A stretch of 64,000 nucleotides of DNA, taken from NCBI GenBank assembly GCA_030323305.1, contig CP106741.1:4401501-4465500 (forward strand), in the 5' to 3' direction. Source of the stretch: Paenibacillus sp. CC-CFT747 (GTDB taxonomy: Bacteria > Bacillota > Bacilli > Paenibacillales > NBRC-103111). The position numbers were made by a program, and so were the translations under genes. This document shows, piece by piece, positions 24,602 through 35,021 of this stretch. Numbering within the stretch: the first letter of the stretch is position 1; each line of letters starts with the position of its first letter. The notes under the pieces are model-generated. The model ran no database searches, was not told the origin of the DNA, and saw nothing but the letters and a program-made list of their open reading frames with translations.

Positions 24602-26384
24602 ATGTGGAAAAGAATAGCATCGGCGTTATCCGGCATCCGTACCGTACTTCTGCTCAGCTATTTTATCATTATCCTGCTAAGCATCGCTTTGGTTGGATCG
24701 CTTTCTTTCTATATTTCCTACCGCTCCACGTCGGAAAAGGTCGAGACGGCCGGCCTGCAGATCGTGCGTCAGATCGAGAACAACATGGACAACGATTTTC
24801 GTGCCAAGCGGAATTTGCTGCTCGCTCCCTATTACAGCCAAGAGTATATCGACAGCATCAATTTATACAAAACGATGGGCCCCCAGGAGAAATTCCTGTT
24901 CCGCCAAAGACTGACGGACCTGTTCCTCAAGAGCTTCAACACGACGCCCGTACCCGGTTTCGTTCGGTTCAAGGTGTATTACACGACGGGAGAGCTGCTC
25001 AGCGCCTCGGACAGCTCCCCTTCCGACACCCCGCTGCAGGTGCAGAGGTCGGAATGGTTTTATAACACCGTGGCCCGCGACGGGCAGGTCTATTTCTTTA
25101 ACGGTGCTTCCGGGGGAGGAAGCCGGATAAGGAGGATTCCTACTCGGTCTCCATCCTGATCCGCGATTTCGCCAATCCGGTGGACTTCATCGTCGTTCGC
25201 GCGGATTATAACGCCAAGCTGTTTGAGAGCATCGGCCAGAATGCGGACTTAACGGCGAACAGCCAGTTCGTCGTCCTGGACGATGGCCATCGCCAGGTGT
25301 ATTCCTCGGATAATGAACGCACCCATCACGTCGGCGAGAGTCTGCTAATGCGCATGAACGGGCAGAACGGACGGTTCTGGGCTAATGTGGACGGGGAAGA
25401 GCAGCTGGTCTCCTATACGGAATCGGTTTACTCAAAATGGAAAATCGTTCTGCTGCTGCCGAAGGGAGATATTATCGGCCCGTTAAAGGGAATCAAGACG
25501 GCGACGCTGTATACGGCGATTTTCGCCTTCGGTCTCACGTTCCTTATGTCCATTATGTTTGGCCGCAGCATCACGAAGCCCATCCTGCATCTGTATAAGA
25601 CCGTCAACAACATCAAGCGGGGGATTTCTCCATCCGGGCGGATATCAAGCGTTCCGACGAGATCGGCCGGATCGCGGCCAATTTCAATTCCATGATGGAC
25701 GAACTCCAAGAGCTGATCGAGACCAAATACGTCTATCAGATCAAGCTGCAGGAGGCCCAGCTGGCGGCACTCCATTCCCAGATTAATCCGCATTTCCTGT
25801 ACAACACGCTCGACAGCATCAAAGCGATGGCCGATTACCACGGGGCGGAGGAAATCGGAGAGATGGCCCATTCCCTGGCTGACATGTTCCGCTATCACAC
25901 GAAGAGCAGCGACGAGATCGTCACGCTGCAGGAGGAGCTGGCGCAGATCGATGCGTATCTACGAATTCAGCGAATCCGGTTTGAAGAGAAGATTGATTAT
26001 CAGCTTCGCGTAGAAGAGGGTCTTTACAACTTCCCGTTACTCAAAATGACGCTGCAGCCGCTCGTGGAAAACGCCGTGTTTCACGGCATTGAGCAAAAGC
26101 GCGGACGGGGGACGATCCGATTGTCCGCCTACCGGGAGGACAGGAAGGTAACGATCGAGGTGGCCGACGACGGAGTCGGCATATCGGAGCGCAAGCTCGA
26201 GGAAATTCGCGAAACGCTGCGCCAGCCGCTTTATCAAGGCGAATTCAAGAAGGCTCCGAGCGGCGGCAGCATCGGAATTCGCAACGTGTATGCGCGCTAT
26301 GCGATCTCGTACGGGGATCGATTCGAGTTCTCCATCGACAGCCGCAAGGGAGCAGGTACGACCATCCGGATTCGTCTCGAATAG
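24602..26384 (+). CDS. YesM-family sensor histidine kinase, second copy (two lesions)
   Basis: Membrane sensor kinase of about 594 residues. TM1 near 15-38 (VLLLSYFIIILLSIALVGSL), extracellular sensor domain to about 290, TM2 in TLYTAIFAFGLTFLMSIMF, HAMP, then the His_kinase region with QINPHFLYNTLDSI and an ATPase domain with ADDGVGIS. Frame breaks at G5 25112..25116 and G5 25619..25623; one more G at each gives continuous protein through EDSYSVSILIRDF and KRGDFSIRADIKRSDEIG. The matching response regulator is at 29649, after the transporter genes. Confidence 0.9.
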
Positions 26385-26431
26385 AAGTCGGAAATTTAAA
26401 CATTAGAAGTCAAAAAAGTGGATGGGGCATT

Positions 26432-26470
26432 AGTAAGCGCTTTCTTATAATAAAGAGGTAAGCGATTACT
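26432..26470 (+). promoter_or_regulatory. Two cre-like CcpA sites around a -10 box
   Basis: AGTAAGCGCTTTCT (26432..26445) and GGTAAGCGATTACT (26457..26470) each match 12 of 14 positions of the cre consensus TGWNANCGNTNWCA. Between them is TATAAT at 26446..26451, with no good -35 box, as expected of an activator-dependent promoter. They precede the binding-protein gene by 18 bp, so glucose-type repression of this importer through CcpA is likely. Confidence 0.6.
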
Positions 26471-26487
26471 TTAGGAGGGGTCCCCCA

Positions 26488-27848
26488 ATGAAGAATAACA
26501 AACCTGCTCTAGCGCTCGTCACTCTGTCCATAGCGGCTTTGGCGGCCGCAGGCTGCGGCAACTCGATGTCGAACAGCTCGTCCGGCAAGTCCGATTCTTC
26601 GCCTGCCCCGAGCACGGCTCCGTCATCCTCCGCTGCGGGCAAGAAGGATCCGGTTACGCTCACGTTCGTCATCTCCAACACCGTGGACGCCGCCCCGTAC
26701 AACAAGATTTTTGCGGAATATGAGAAAAAGACCGGCAACAAGGTGGAATTGCAAGCCCTGCCGGGAGGCGACTTCGACAACATGATGAAGACCCGCTTCT
26801 CCACAGGAGATTTCCCGGACCTGTTCCTTATGCAGCCGGGCACGAAGCAGAACGTAAAGCTGCGTGCGGAAGAAACGCTTAAGGAATGGTCGGGCGATTC
26901 CGCGGTCTGGAGCCGCATCATCCCTTCAATGAAAGAATTCCAGACGACCACGACCGGCAAAATTTACGGGGTGCCGTTCGGCTCGATCGGCGCTTACGGC
27001 GTCTTCTACAACAAAGACGTATTCGCGAAGGTCGGTGTCCAGCCGCCCAAAAATTACGATGACTTGATTGAAAGCGCAAAGAAGATCAAAGCAGCGGGCA
27101 TCACTCCGTTCTACGAGGGGTTAAGGATAGCTGGCCTCCTCAAATTTTCTACTTCACAGGCTGGGTATCGAACGTAGATCCGGCGATCAAGGATGCGGGG
27201 GTACAGAAGCTAGAGAACAACCAGATGAAGCTTGCCGACATTCCGGAGCTGAAGGATCTGTTCATGAAGCAAAAGCAGATCAAGGATCTGGGCTTGTACC
27301 AGAACAACGTTCTGGCCGGTACTTACGACGAAATGCAGAATCTGATGGGCGACGGCAAGGTAGCGATGGCGTTCATGCTCGACGGCATTATCCCGCAGCT
27401 GGAGAAGAAATTCGGCAAGCCGTTCGTAACCGATAAGCTGGGCTTCTTTCCGTTCCCGTCTAATACGGATGCCGGTACGGCTTTGATGACGCCTCCGAAC
27501 CAGCTCATGATCCCGACCAAAGCCAAGCATGCGGCGGAAGCGGCCGACCTGATCCGATTCATGATTTCACCGGAAATGGTCAACCTGTACTACCAGACGC
27601 AGCCGGGCATTCCGATCTTCCAGAATGCGACCAGCGACCTGTATCCGGTTCAGAAGACCGTGAAGGAATTCATCGACGCCGGCAAAGCCAAGGTGAATGT
27701 TCAGAACCGTCTTACTCCGACCTTTGCCGACTTCCAGAAGACCCTGCAAACGTTCTTCATCGACGGCGACGTTGACAAGGCGTTGAAGGAGTTCTCCAGC
27801 AACTACGAGAAGGACGGCAAAGCGAAGCTGCTGCCGGGCTTCCAGTAA
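26488..27848 (+). CDS. Sugar-binding lipoprotein of second importer (single-base lesion)
   Basis: Extracellular solute-binding lipoprotein of about 453 residues, CUT1 class. The lipobox is LAAAGC (Cys23), followed by a Ser/Pro/Gly linker. The mature part reads like MalE/UgpB proteins. The frame breaks at GGGG 27117..27120; five G gives FYEGVKDSWPPQIFYFTGWV. RBS AGGAGGGG lies before the ATG. Likely cargo is a di- or trisaccharide released by secreted enzymes; the exact sugar is unknown. Two cre-like sites precede it and a strong hairpin follows it. Confidence 0.9.
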
Positions 27849-27872
27849 TGGCCCTCTATCCTTTGCAGCCCT

Positions 27873-27902
27873 GCCGGCCGATCCTCCGGGTCATCGGCCG
27901 GC
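27873..27902 (+). other. Intercistronic stem-loop after the binding-protein gene
   Basis: Perfect 10-bp arms GCCGGCCGAT and ATCGGCCGGC with a 10-base loop and no T tract. It lies between the binding-protein stop and the first permease gene, where such hairpins commonly stabilise the upstream mRNA so that more binding protein than permease is made. A role in processing is inference. Confidence 0.7.
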
Positions 27903-27927
27903 GCCAACCCGCCTAAGGAGGAGAGTC

Positions 27928-28796
27928 ATGGAAAAACGCAAATACCCGCTGTACTTCTCGTTTCCGGCTCTTTCCATCTTTCTGCTGTTCTTTCTTACTC
28001 CGACGCTGATCGGCTTTTATTTCAGCTTTACCGATTGGAATATTAACGCGGATACGATTCGTTTCACCGGGCTTGACAATTACAGGGAGCTCTTCCGCGA
28101 GCCTCGGCTCAAGACGGCTTTGACGAATACGCTTATCTTCGCCGCTTGTGTCACCGTTCTTCAGAACGTATGCGGTCTTGGCCTGGCCCTGATCCTGAAC
28201 GAAGCGCTCAAGCTTAGAAACTTGCTTCGCATGGTATTCTTCATGCCGTACGTGATTTCTCCGCTCGTCATCGGCTACATCTTCCGGGCGATTTATCATC
28301 CGGAGAACGGCGTCGTGAATCACCTGCTCCAGACATTCGGATTGGGCTTTCTGGCCCACGATTGGCTGAACGACCCGAAGATCGCCTTGTATTCGGTCAT
28401 CGGTACGGACGTCTGGCGTGTAGCCGGCTTCTCGATGGTCGTGTACCTCGCCGGCCTTCAATTCATCCCGAAGGACCTGACGGAGTCCTCCGCCATAGAC
28501 GGGGCGGGCTACTGGAGCCGGTTCCGCTCCATCATCTTTCCGCTGCTGGCGCCTGCCTTTACGGTTAACGTCCTGCTGTCCATGATCGGCTCCATGAAGG
28601 TGTTCGAGATGGTGTACGTCCTGACCGAAGGCGGTCCGGGCTATACGACCGAGGTGTTTTTCACCTACATCCGGTCGATGTTCAGCACCGGCCAGTTCGG
28701 CTATGCGACGGCTGTTAACCTTATGCTGTTCGTCCTGGTGACGGTGGTCGGGGTTCCGGTTCTGCTGGCTATGAAGAAGAGGAGGTGGAGATGTGA
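27928..28796 (+). CDS. UgpA-type sugar ABC permease (lesion near 3' end)
   Basis: CUT1 permease of about 289 residues with six predicted membrane segments and the EAA-type loop ESSAIDGAGYWSRFR. A missing G at 28781..28782 hides the true end; three G gives LLAMKKREVEM and a stop at 28794..28796 that overlaps the next GTG start. RBS AAGGAGGAGAG precedes the ATG. Works with the adjacent permease and the lipoprotein; the ATPase must be encoded elsewhere. Confidence 0.9.
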
Positions 28797-29617
28797 CGAC
28801 CAAGGAGCGCGTCCGCCTTATCTTATTGGAGTTGATCGCAGTAGCTCTTGCGCTGCTGATCCTCGTCCCTTTCTACATGATTCTCGTCAATTCGTTCAAA
28901 GGCATTCGCGAGTCGGCTTTGTTCGGCCTGTCCCTGCCCACGGTATGGGAATTCCAGAACTATAAGGATACGCTTCAACAGGCGCACGTGCTGCGCGGAT
29001 TCAAGAACAGCTTCCTGATTTCGGGCTTGGTCGTGGTATGCGTCAATCTGTTCGCCTCGATGATCGCGTTCGTCATTCAGCGTCGGGACGACAAGCTCAT
29101 GCGCGCCATTTTCTACATGTTTATCTGCGGGTTGATAGTTCCGGTCTCGATCGTTCCGACGATCAAGCTGATGGGCGACCTGCATATCCGCGGCACTTAT
29201 TTAAGCCTAATCATGTATTACACCGCCGTACTGCTGCCGTTTGCGGTCTTCCTCCTGGTGGGCTTTATGAAATCAATCCCGCGCGAGCTTGACGAGGCGG
29301 CGCTGCTGGAAGGCTGCAGCTTTCTCCGGCTGTATGCGCAAATCATCCTGCCGCTCCTGGTGACGGTGCTGGTTACCGTAACCATTGTGGTGATGGTGTC
29401 CGTCTGGAACGACTTCTTCGGCCCGTTCTACTTGATGACGGACAGCACGAAGTGGACGATCGTTCTGCAAATCTTCAATTTCGTCACGATGTACAGCACG
29501 AACTGGGGGATTGTATTTGCCTTCATGGTGCTGGTCGTGGCTCCGATTCTGCTGCTTTACCTGCTGCTTCAGCGGTTTATCATCGACGGCTTGACAGCGG
29601 GATCACTCAAGGGTTGA
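28793..29617 (+). CDS. UgpE-type sugar ABC permease, intact
   Basis: Second CUT1 permease of this importer, 274 residues, six membrane segments, EAA loop DEAALLEGCSFLRLYAQI, and the C-terminal IIDGLTAGSLKG. GTG start inside the preceding gene's stop region (translational coupling). No lesion. Confidence 0.92.
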   Translation: MTTKERVRLILLELIAVALALLILVPFYMILVNSFKGIRESALFGLSLPTVWEFQNYKDTLQQAHVLRGFKNSFLISGLVVVCVNLFASMIAFVIQRRDDKLMRAIFYMFICGLIVPVSIVPTIKLMGDLHIRGTYLSLIMYYTAVLLPFAVFLLVGFMKSIPRELDEAALLEGCSFLRLYAQIILPLLVTVLVTVTIVVMVSVWNDFFGPFYLMTDSTKWTIVLQIFNFVTMYSTNWGIVFAFMVLVVAPILLLYLLLQRFIIDGLTAGSLKG

Positions 29618-29648
29618 TATCCGGGTTTGTCGGGGAGGAGGAGGAGGC

Positions 29649-31230
29649 GTGCGCAAAGTTCTTATTGTCGACGATGAAAAATGGATCCGCCGCGGACTCA
29701 TCCAATCCATCCCCTGGGATCGATTGGAGCTGGCGGGGAAGCGGCAGACGGGAAGGAAGCGCACGAGCTGGCGCTTCAGCTGAAGCCCGAGCTGCTCTTC
29801 CTCGACATGCGCATGCCCGGTCTCGACGGCCGGGAGCTACTGGCACTGCTTCAGCGAGACCTGCCCGAGCTGCTGACGATCGTCGTCAGCGGCTATTCCG
29901 ATTTCGACTATACGAAGGAAGCGATTCGGCATAAGGCGTTCGACTATCTGCTGAAGCCGGTCAAGAAGGAGGAGCTCGCCGCCGTCCTGGAGAAGGCCAT
30001 GGCCGAGCTGGACCGGCGGGCCGCGAATTCTCGGCTGACGGCGGACCGCTCCGGAGGGGATTGGCTCAAGTCCCTGCTTCTCGGGATGAGGGAAGGGGAC
30101 GGGTATCGGCCCCCGGAATGGCGGGAGGGCGATGCCTATGCCGTGCTGCTTGTCCAGCCTGACGTCTTCGAGGAACAGGAGGCGGTGGGCTGGCTGGCTC
30201 CGCTGCTGAAGAAGCAGCTGGAGCTGGCCCGTCCGTTCTTATTCGGCGGGCAGTGGGACTGTGAACTGACGAAAGCTCCGGATTCTCCGCGGGAGATGGT
30301 CGCCGTTCTGCATGGGGCCCAGCTGACGCGCCAGGACCTTCTGCGGCTGCACCAAGCCACGCAGGCGGCCGTGCGGCAAGCCGGCTGCGGGACCGTCAGT
30401 TTCGGCGTCGGCGGGACGAGGGACGTGGGCGCCTCCGGGCTAAGAGGGCTGTGCGCCGCTTACCGCGAATCCCGGCAGGCGCTGAAGGCAAGACCATTGC
30501 GCGGAAACGGGGTAGTCCTCCATGCATGGGACGGTGGAGCCGGCGCCGCCAACGGCGGTGCGGGGTATCCCCAGGAGCGGGAGAATGCCCTGCTGCTCGC
30601 CCTGCAGACGGCAAATCCGGAAGCCGTACATCGGGAATTGGAGCGACTGTACGCCGCATTCGAAGCGTCAGCCGCGACGATAGGACAGCTCCAGCAGCAC
30701 GCGCTGCTTCTGCTCCATGCCCTGGAGAAGCAGCTGCATTCCCTGGGGAGCGATTGGGAGCAGACGGGAGGAAGGTCGCGGCGAGCTTACGACGAAGCCA
30801 TCGAACAGAGAACCGATTGCGCTTCGATTCGCCGGCTGTTTGAGGATGAGTTGATTCCCCTCCTGCTTGCCGTTTACGGGCGTTTCTCTGAGAAGTCGGG
30901 GGAGAAGCTTATTGCGGAAATCAAGAATCAGATCGACGCCCATCCCGAGCAGCCTTTCACCCTGCATGAGCTTGCGGTCCAGCATGATAGGAATCCGGAT
31001 TATCTAAGCCGCATTTTCAAGAGGATGACCGGGAAGACCTTCGTGGATTACTTGACCGACGTTCGGATCGGCAATGCGAAGGAGATGCTGCTTCGCTCGC
31101 GCTACAAAAACTACGAGATTGCCGAACGCGTCGGGTATGAAGATTACCGTTATTTCAGCCAGATTTTCAAAGGAAGACCGGCATGACGATCGGTGAATAC
31201 CGCCGCATGCACGGGTTAGCTGACCAATGA
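29649..31230 (+). CDS. YesN-family response regulator, second copy (two lesions)
   Basis: Response regulator of about 527 residues, partner of the kinase at 24602. It starts at GTG 29649 (VRKVLIVDDEKWIRRG) after a GGAGGAGGAGG site. The receiver domain has phosphoacceptor Asp in FLDMRMPG and Lys in YLLKPVK; the C terminus is an AraC-type HTH (FTLHELAVQHDRNPDYLSRI and YEIAERVGYEDYRYFSQIFK). Frame breaks at GGGG 29735..29738 and AAA 31169..31171; restoring one base at each gives LELAGEAADGKEAHE and IFKRKTGMTIGEYRRMHG. It overlaps a possible upstream start of the next gene and may activate the whole 26488..36553 stretch. Confidence 0.9.
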
Positions 31231-31250
31231 AAACGAGAGGAGTAAATGTA

Positions 31251-32980
31251 ATGACTTCCACTAAACGTTTGATTCCCGATACCCTAATGCTCGAGGAGCG
31301 TGCCGCCCATGCTATCAATGCGATGATCGGCATGGCGGATGAAGACTTCGGGTATATCCCTTTCTTTGCCGCCAACTTTGTCAAAAAGCCTGCCGTTATG
31401 ACGCACGGAGATTGGGATTACGGTTCCTCGCACGGCCGCATGATCGACGGCCTGGTTCTGGCCCGTCACATGTCGGGCGAGACATTCGGCCAGGAGATCG
31501 AGGAGCGTTACCGCGCCAATCTGCTGACTTTCTTCAAGGAAGACGGGATGAGCTACCGCCAGATCAATCCGACCCGCAACTGGGAGCCAAACGCGAACCT
31601 GATTGACCAGCGTGCGGTCATCCTGTCGCTTACGTCGTGGTATATGGAGACCGGTGACCAGAAGGTGAAAGAGGCGGCGGATCGTCATGTGGCGGCACTC
31701 AAGCGGATCGCCGTGAAGGAGCGCGACGTATGGTATTACCCGGCTTCGGAATATAAGGAAGGCGGCTGGCCTTCGGCGAATGCCGTGCAGCTGCGCCTCG
31801 CTCCGGATCCCGCTGCGTTCTGCGGGCGTCTGGTGATGCCGCTGCTCAAGTATCACGAGCTTACCGGTAATCAGGACGCCTTCGAGCTGTGTGAGTTTTT
31901 TACGGCATTGATTATCGAGAGAAGCGGCGTGTTTCTCGCGGACGGCAGCTTTAACGATGCGCTCGCTTACCGCAGCGGCCACTTCCATACCCGTCTCGGC
32001 ACCTTGGATGCGATCGCCCGCTTCGGAGCCTTCACGGGCGATGCGGCCAAGATCGCCTGGGTTAAAAAAGCTACGACTGGGCTTTGACGAAGTGCACGAC
32101 TTTCGGCTGGACGCCGGGCGACCTTCAGGAGCAGGCTTATGAGCATGAGACGTGCTCGCTCGTCGACCTCATCGCTACGGGCATTACGCTGGCGAAGAGC
32201 GGCTATGTCGAATATTGGGGTGTCGTCGAGCGCTTCCTGCGCAACCATCTGGCGGAGTCGCAGCTGCTCGACCTGAGCTGGGTGGAGCATGCAGAGGACA
32301 AATCGCACGACATCGTCGGAAAATGCTCCTGCTATAAGGTAGCGGATCGTACGCGCGGAGCCTTTGCCGGCTATTCGGCGCCGAATGACGTCGTCTGTGA
32401 CGTCATCGAAGGCCGCGGCCATATTAACGACCTGCAGCTGTGCTGCCTCGGCTCCGGCACCCGCGGCTTGTTCATGGGGTGGAGCAACACGATTACCGAG
32501 AAAAACGGCGCGATCAGCGTCAACTTCCTGCTGAACCGCGGCTCGAAGTGGCTGGATGTGGACAGTTATCTGCCGCACGAGGGCAAAGTGGTACTGCATG
32601 TTCGGGAAGACATCCCTCGTCTGCAGATTCGGATTCCGGAGTGGGCGGGCTTCACGAAAATCCGCTTCCGCCGCGAGCTTGACGGCGAAGTCACGGAGGG
32701 CCGCGGCAATGAGGAAAGCCGTTGGGTGAACAAGCACTTCCTGCTGCTCGGCCCGGCAAAGGCAGGAGAGACGATCACCGTCACGTTCCCGCTCAGCGAA
32801 CGCCGGACGCTGGAGAACGCAGTCGGCCACACCTTCGAGACGCTGTGGCGCGGAGACGATGTCGTCGGCATTACACCGAAGGGCAAGCACAAGCCGATGT
32901 ACAGCGACCGCCAGGTGTTCGACACGGCTCCCATGCGCGAAGGGGAATACCGCCACGTCGATAAAGAGTTTGTTTGGTAA
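31251..32980 (+). CDS. GH127-like glycoside hydrolase candidate (single-base lesion)
   Basis: A 576-residue cytoplasmic protein with a six-hairpin (alpha/alpha)6 pattern. It keeps features of GH127-type beta-L-arabinofuranosidases: HETCSLVDLIATG resembles the Glu/Cys metal segment, and LQLCCLGSGTRGLF resembles the double-Cys motif followed by Arg; a further Cys pair (KCSCYK) lies between. The N-terminal part is divergent, so the family is tentative. A missing A in the run 32064..32069 breaks the frame; seven A gives WVKKSYDWALTKC. ATG 31251 follows GAGAGG. The gene leads into the racemase/RuBisCO-like/DUF1537 genes, so it may release the sugar they degrade. Confidence 0.62.
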
Positions 32981-33020
32981 CTCATGCACCAGAAGGAATA
33001 AGGGACAGGAGGAGATTTCA

Positions 33021-33680
33021 TTGAGAACGGTAGTGGCGATTTATACAGGGCAAGGCTTGGCGGATCCGCTTAAGGCGGTCTTCCAGGAGGTGCTGCCTGG
33101 CGTTCGACTCGTGAATATCATCGACGACAGCTTGATCGGCGACATCAACAAGGCGGGACATCTCCCGCCCGGCGTCGCCCGCCGGCTCGTGCAGTATTTC
33201 CGCCATGCGGAAGAAATCGGGGCGGACGTCATCCTGAACACTTGCTCATCCGTAGGCGAGGTGGCGGACTTGGCGCGCAGCCTGATCGGCGTGCCGATTG
33301 TGAAGATCGACGATACCATGACAGCAAAAGCGGCCGCATCCTATGACCGGATCGCCGTTCTGGCTACGCTGCCGTCGACGCTGGAGCCGACGATGCGACT
33401 GGTCCAGAAGCAGGCGGAGCGGGCGGGCCGCGAGGTCGAGCTGGTGAACGGACTCGCCGAAGGCGCGTTCGCCGCGCTCGTCTCCGGCAAGCCGGAAGAG
33501 CACGATCGGCTGCTGCTCGAGACGGCGCTGCGTACGGCGGCGGACGCGGACGTGCTCGTGCTCGCACAGGGCTCGATGGCGCGTATGGAGAAGAAGCTGG
33601 CCGAAGCGACGGGCAAGCCGGTATTCTCTTCGCCCCGGCTCGGCGTAGAGCATGTGAAGGCGGTACTGGATGCTTTGTAA
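33021..33680 (+). CDS. Asp/Glu racemase-superfamily protein with one catalytic Cys
   Basis: A 219-residue protein of the Asp/Glu/hydantoin racemase fold. The N-terminal catalytic Cys75 lies in NTCSSVG, but where the second Cys of a two-base racemase belongs the sequence reads LVLAQGSMARM, without Cys. So it may be an isomerase or decarboxylase of a sugar acid, not an amino-acid racemase. TTG start 33021 follows AGGAGG with 8 nt spacing. It sits 83 bp before the RuBisCO-like gene. Substrate unknown. No lesion. Confidence 0.72.
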   Translation: MRTVVAIYTGQGLADPLKAVFQEVLPGVRLVNIIDDSLIGDINKAGHLPPGVARRLVQYFRHAEEIGADVILNTCSSVGEVADLARSLIGVPIVKIDDTMTAKAAASYDRIAVLATLPSTLEPTMRLVQKQAERAGREVELVNGLAEGAFAALVSGKPEEHDRLLLETALRTAADADVLVLAQGSMARMEKKLAEATGKPVFSSPRLGVEHVKAVLDAL

Positions 33681-33763
33681 AAGAAAGGGACACGACGACG
33701 TACCATCCCATCGGCCAGTACCTGGGATGTTGCGGAGGATGCAGGGAAGGGAGAGAAACGGGA

Positions 33764-35020
33764 GTGAGTAAAGACCGGGTGGTCGCCACCTATTATGTGG
33801 AAACCCCGCTCTCGCTGCAGAGGGCGGCCGAAGTGATCGCCGGCGAGCAATCGACCGGCACCTTCACGGCCGTTCCGGGGGAGACGGAGGAAGTGAAGGA
33901 CCGGCACGCGGCGAGGATCGAACTTGTAGAGGAGCTGGACGAAGCGGGGGCCCCGGCCTTGCCGGGCGCTGCCGTTCCACCGGGACATGACGGGCGGTAT
34001 CGGAGGGGCGGATCCAGGTGTCGTTCCCGCTGTTAAATTTTGGGCCGTCGATTCCGAATCTGCTGTCCGCCATTGCCGGAAATCTATATGAGCTCCAGGA
34101 GCTGTCGGGCTTGCGTCTCGTTGATCTCGAGCTGCCGGACGCGTTCGCGGCCCGGTACCCCGGGCCAAAATTCGGGGTAGAGGAACCCGCCGGCTAACCA
34201 ATGTATACGGTCGTCCTATTCTCGGTACGATCGTCAAGCCGAGCGTAGGACTTTCACCTGGGGAGCTGGCCGGGCTGGTCACGCGGCTGGCGGATGCCGG
34301 AATCGACTTCATCAAAGACGATGAGCTGAACGCGGATCCCCCTTACGCTCCGTTTGAGGAGAAAGTCGAGGCGGTGATGGAGGCGGTGGAGCGGGCGGCG
34401 GATGCCGCCGGCCGTAAGGTTATGTACGCCTTCAACATAACGGGCGATTACGATGAGCTGCGAAGACGTCATGACTTGGTGGTGGAAAAGGGCGGCACTT
34501 GTGTCATGGTCAGCATCATGAGCGTGGGGTATGCGGGTCTCGCCGCCCTTAACACCTATAGCGAGGTGCCCATTCACGGCCACCGGAATCAGTGGGGGAT
34601 GCTGACCCGCTGTCCGCTGCTCGGAATGGAGTTTACCGTGTTCCAGAAGCTGTGCCGCCTGGCAGGTGCGGATCACCTTCATGTAAACGGATTGAACAGT
34701 AAATTTTATGAGAGCAACGAGTCCGTCGTTCGTTCCATTCAGGCTTGTGCGGCACCGCTCTTCGGAGGCTACGGCACGATGCCGGTCGTTTCGTCGGCTC
34801 AGTGGGCGGGCACGGCTCCAGCCACCTACGAGGCGATAAACTCGGTCGATGTCATGCACCTGGCCGGCGGGGGATGCTGGCCCACCCGGACGGTCCGGCG
34901 GCGGGCTTCACGAGCATGAAGCTCGGCTGGGAGGCAGCGGTGAGCGGGATTCCGCTCACCGAGTATGCCGAGCGCCATGAGGTTCTGAAGCGGGCGATCG
35001 AAAAGTTCGGGAGGGGTTGA
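33764..35020 (+). CDS. RuBisCO-like protein, acid-sugar type (three lesions)
   Basis: RuBisCO large-chain homologue (form IV, RLP) of about 419 residues. It keeps Lys159 (RuBisCO K175), carbamylatable Lys185 with Asp187 and Glu188 in FIKDDE (K201, D203, E204), His274-Arg275 in HGHR (H294, R295), His307 (H327) and loop-6 Lys314 (K334), at the same spacings as RuBisCO for most pairs; K177 is Ser. Related RLPs act on 3-oxo-isoapionate 4-phosphate as decarboxylase (OiaX) or transcarboxylase/hydrolase (OiaT) in D-apiose breakdown. The DUF1537 kinase gene next to it fits that pathway. Frame breaks: GGGG 34005..34008, GG 34182..34183, G5 34869..34873. It is unlikely to be photosynthetic RuBisCO or the methionine-salvage enolase. 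Confidence 0.85.
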
Positions 35021-35021
35021 C

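Noticed and set aside
33764..35020. RuBisCO-like protein as the methionine-salvage enolase MtnW
   Set aside because: No mtnK, mtnA, mtnX or mtnB genes adjoin it; the DUF1537 kinase next door and the KDDELNADPPY segment fit the acid-sugar RLP group better. The mtnN gene at 58004 is unlinked.
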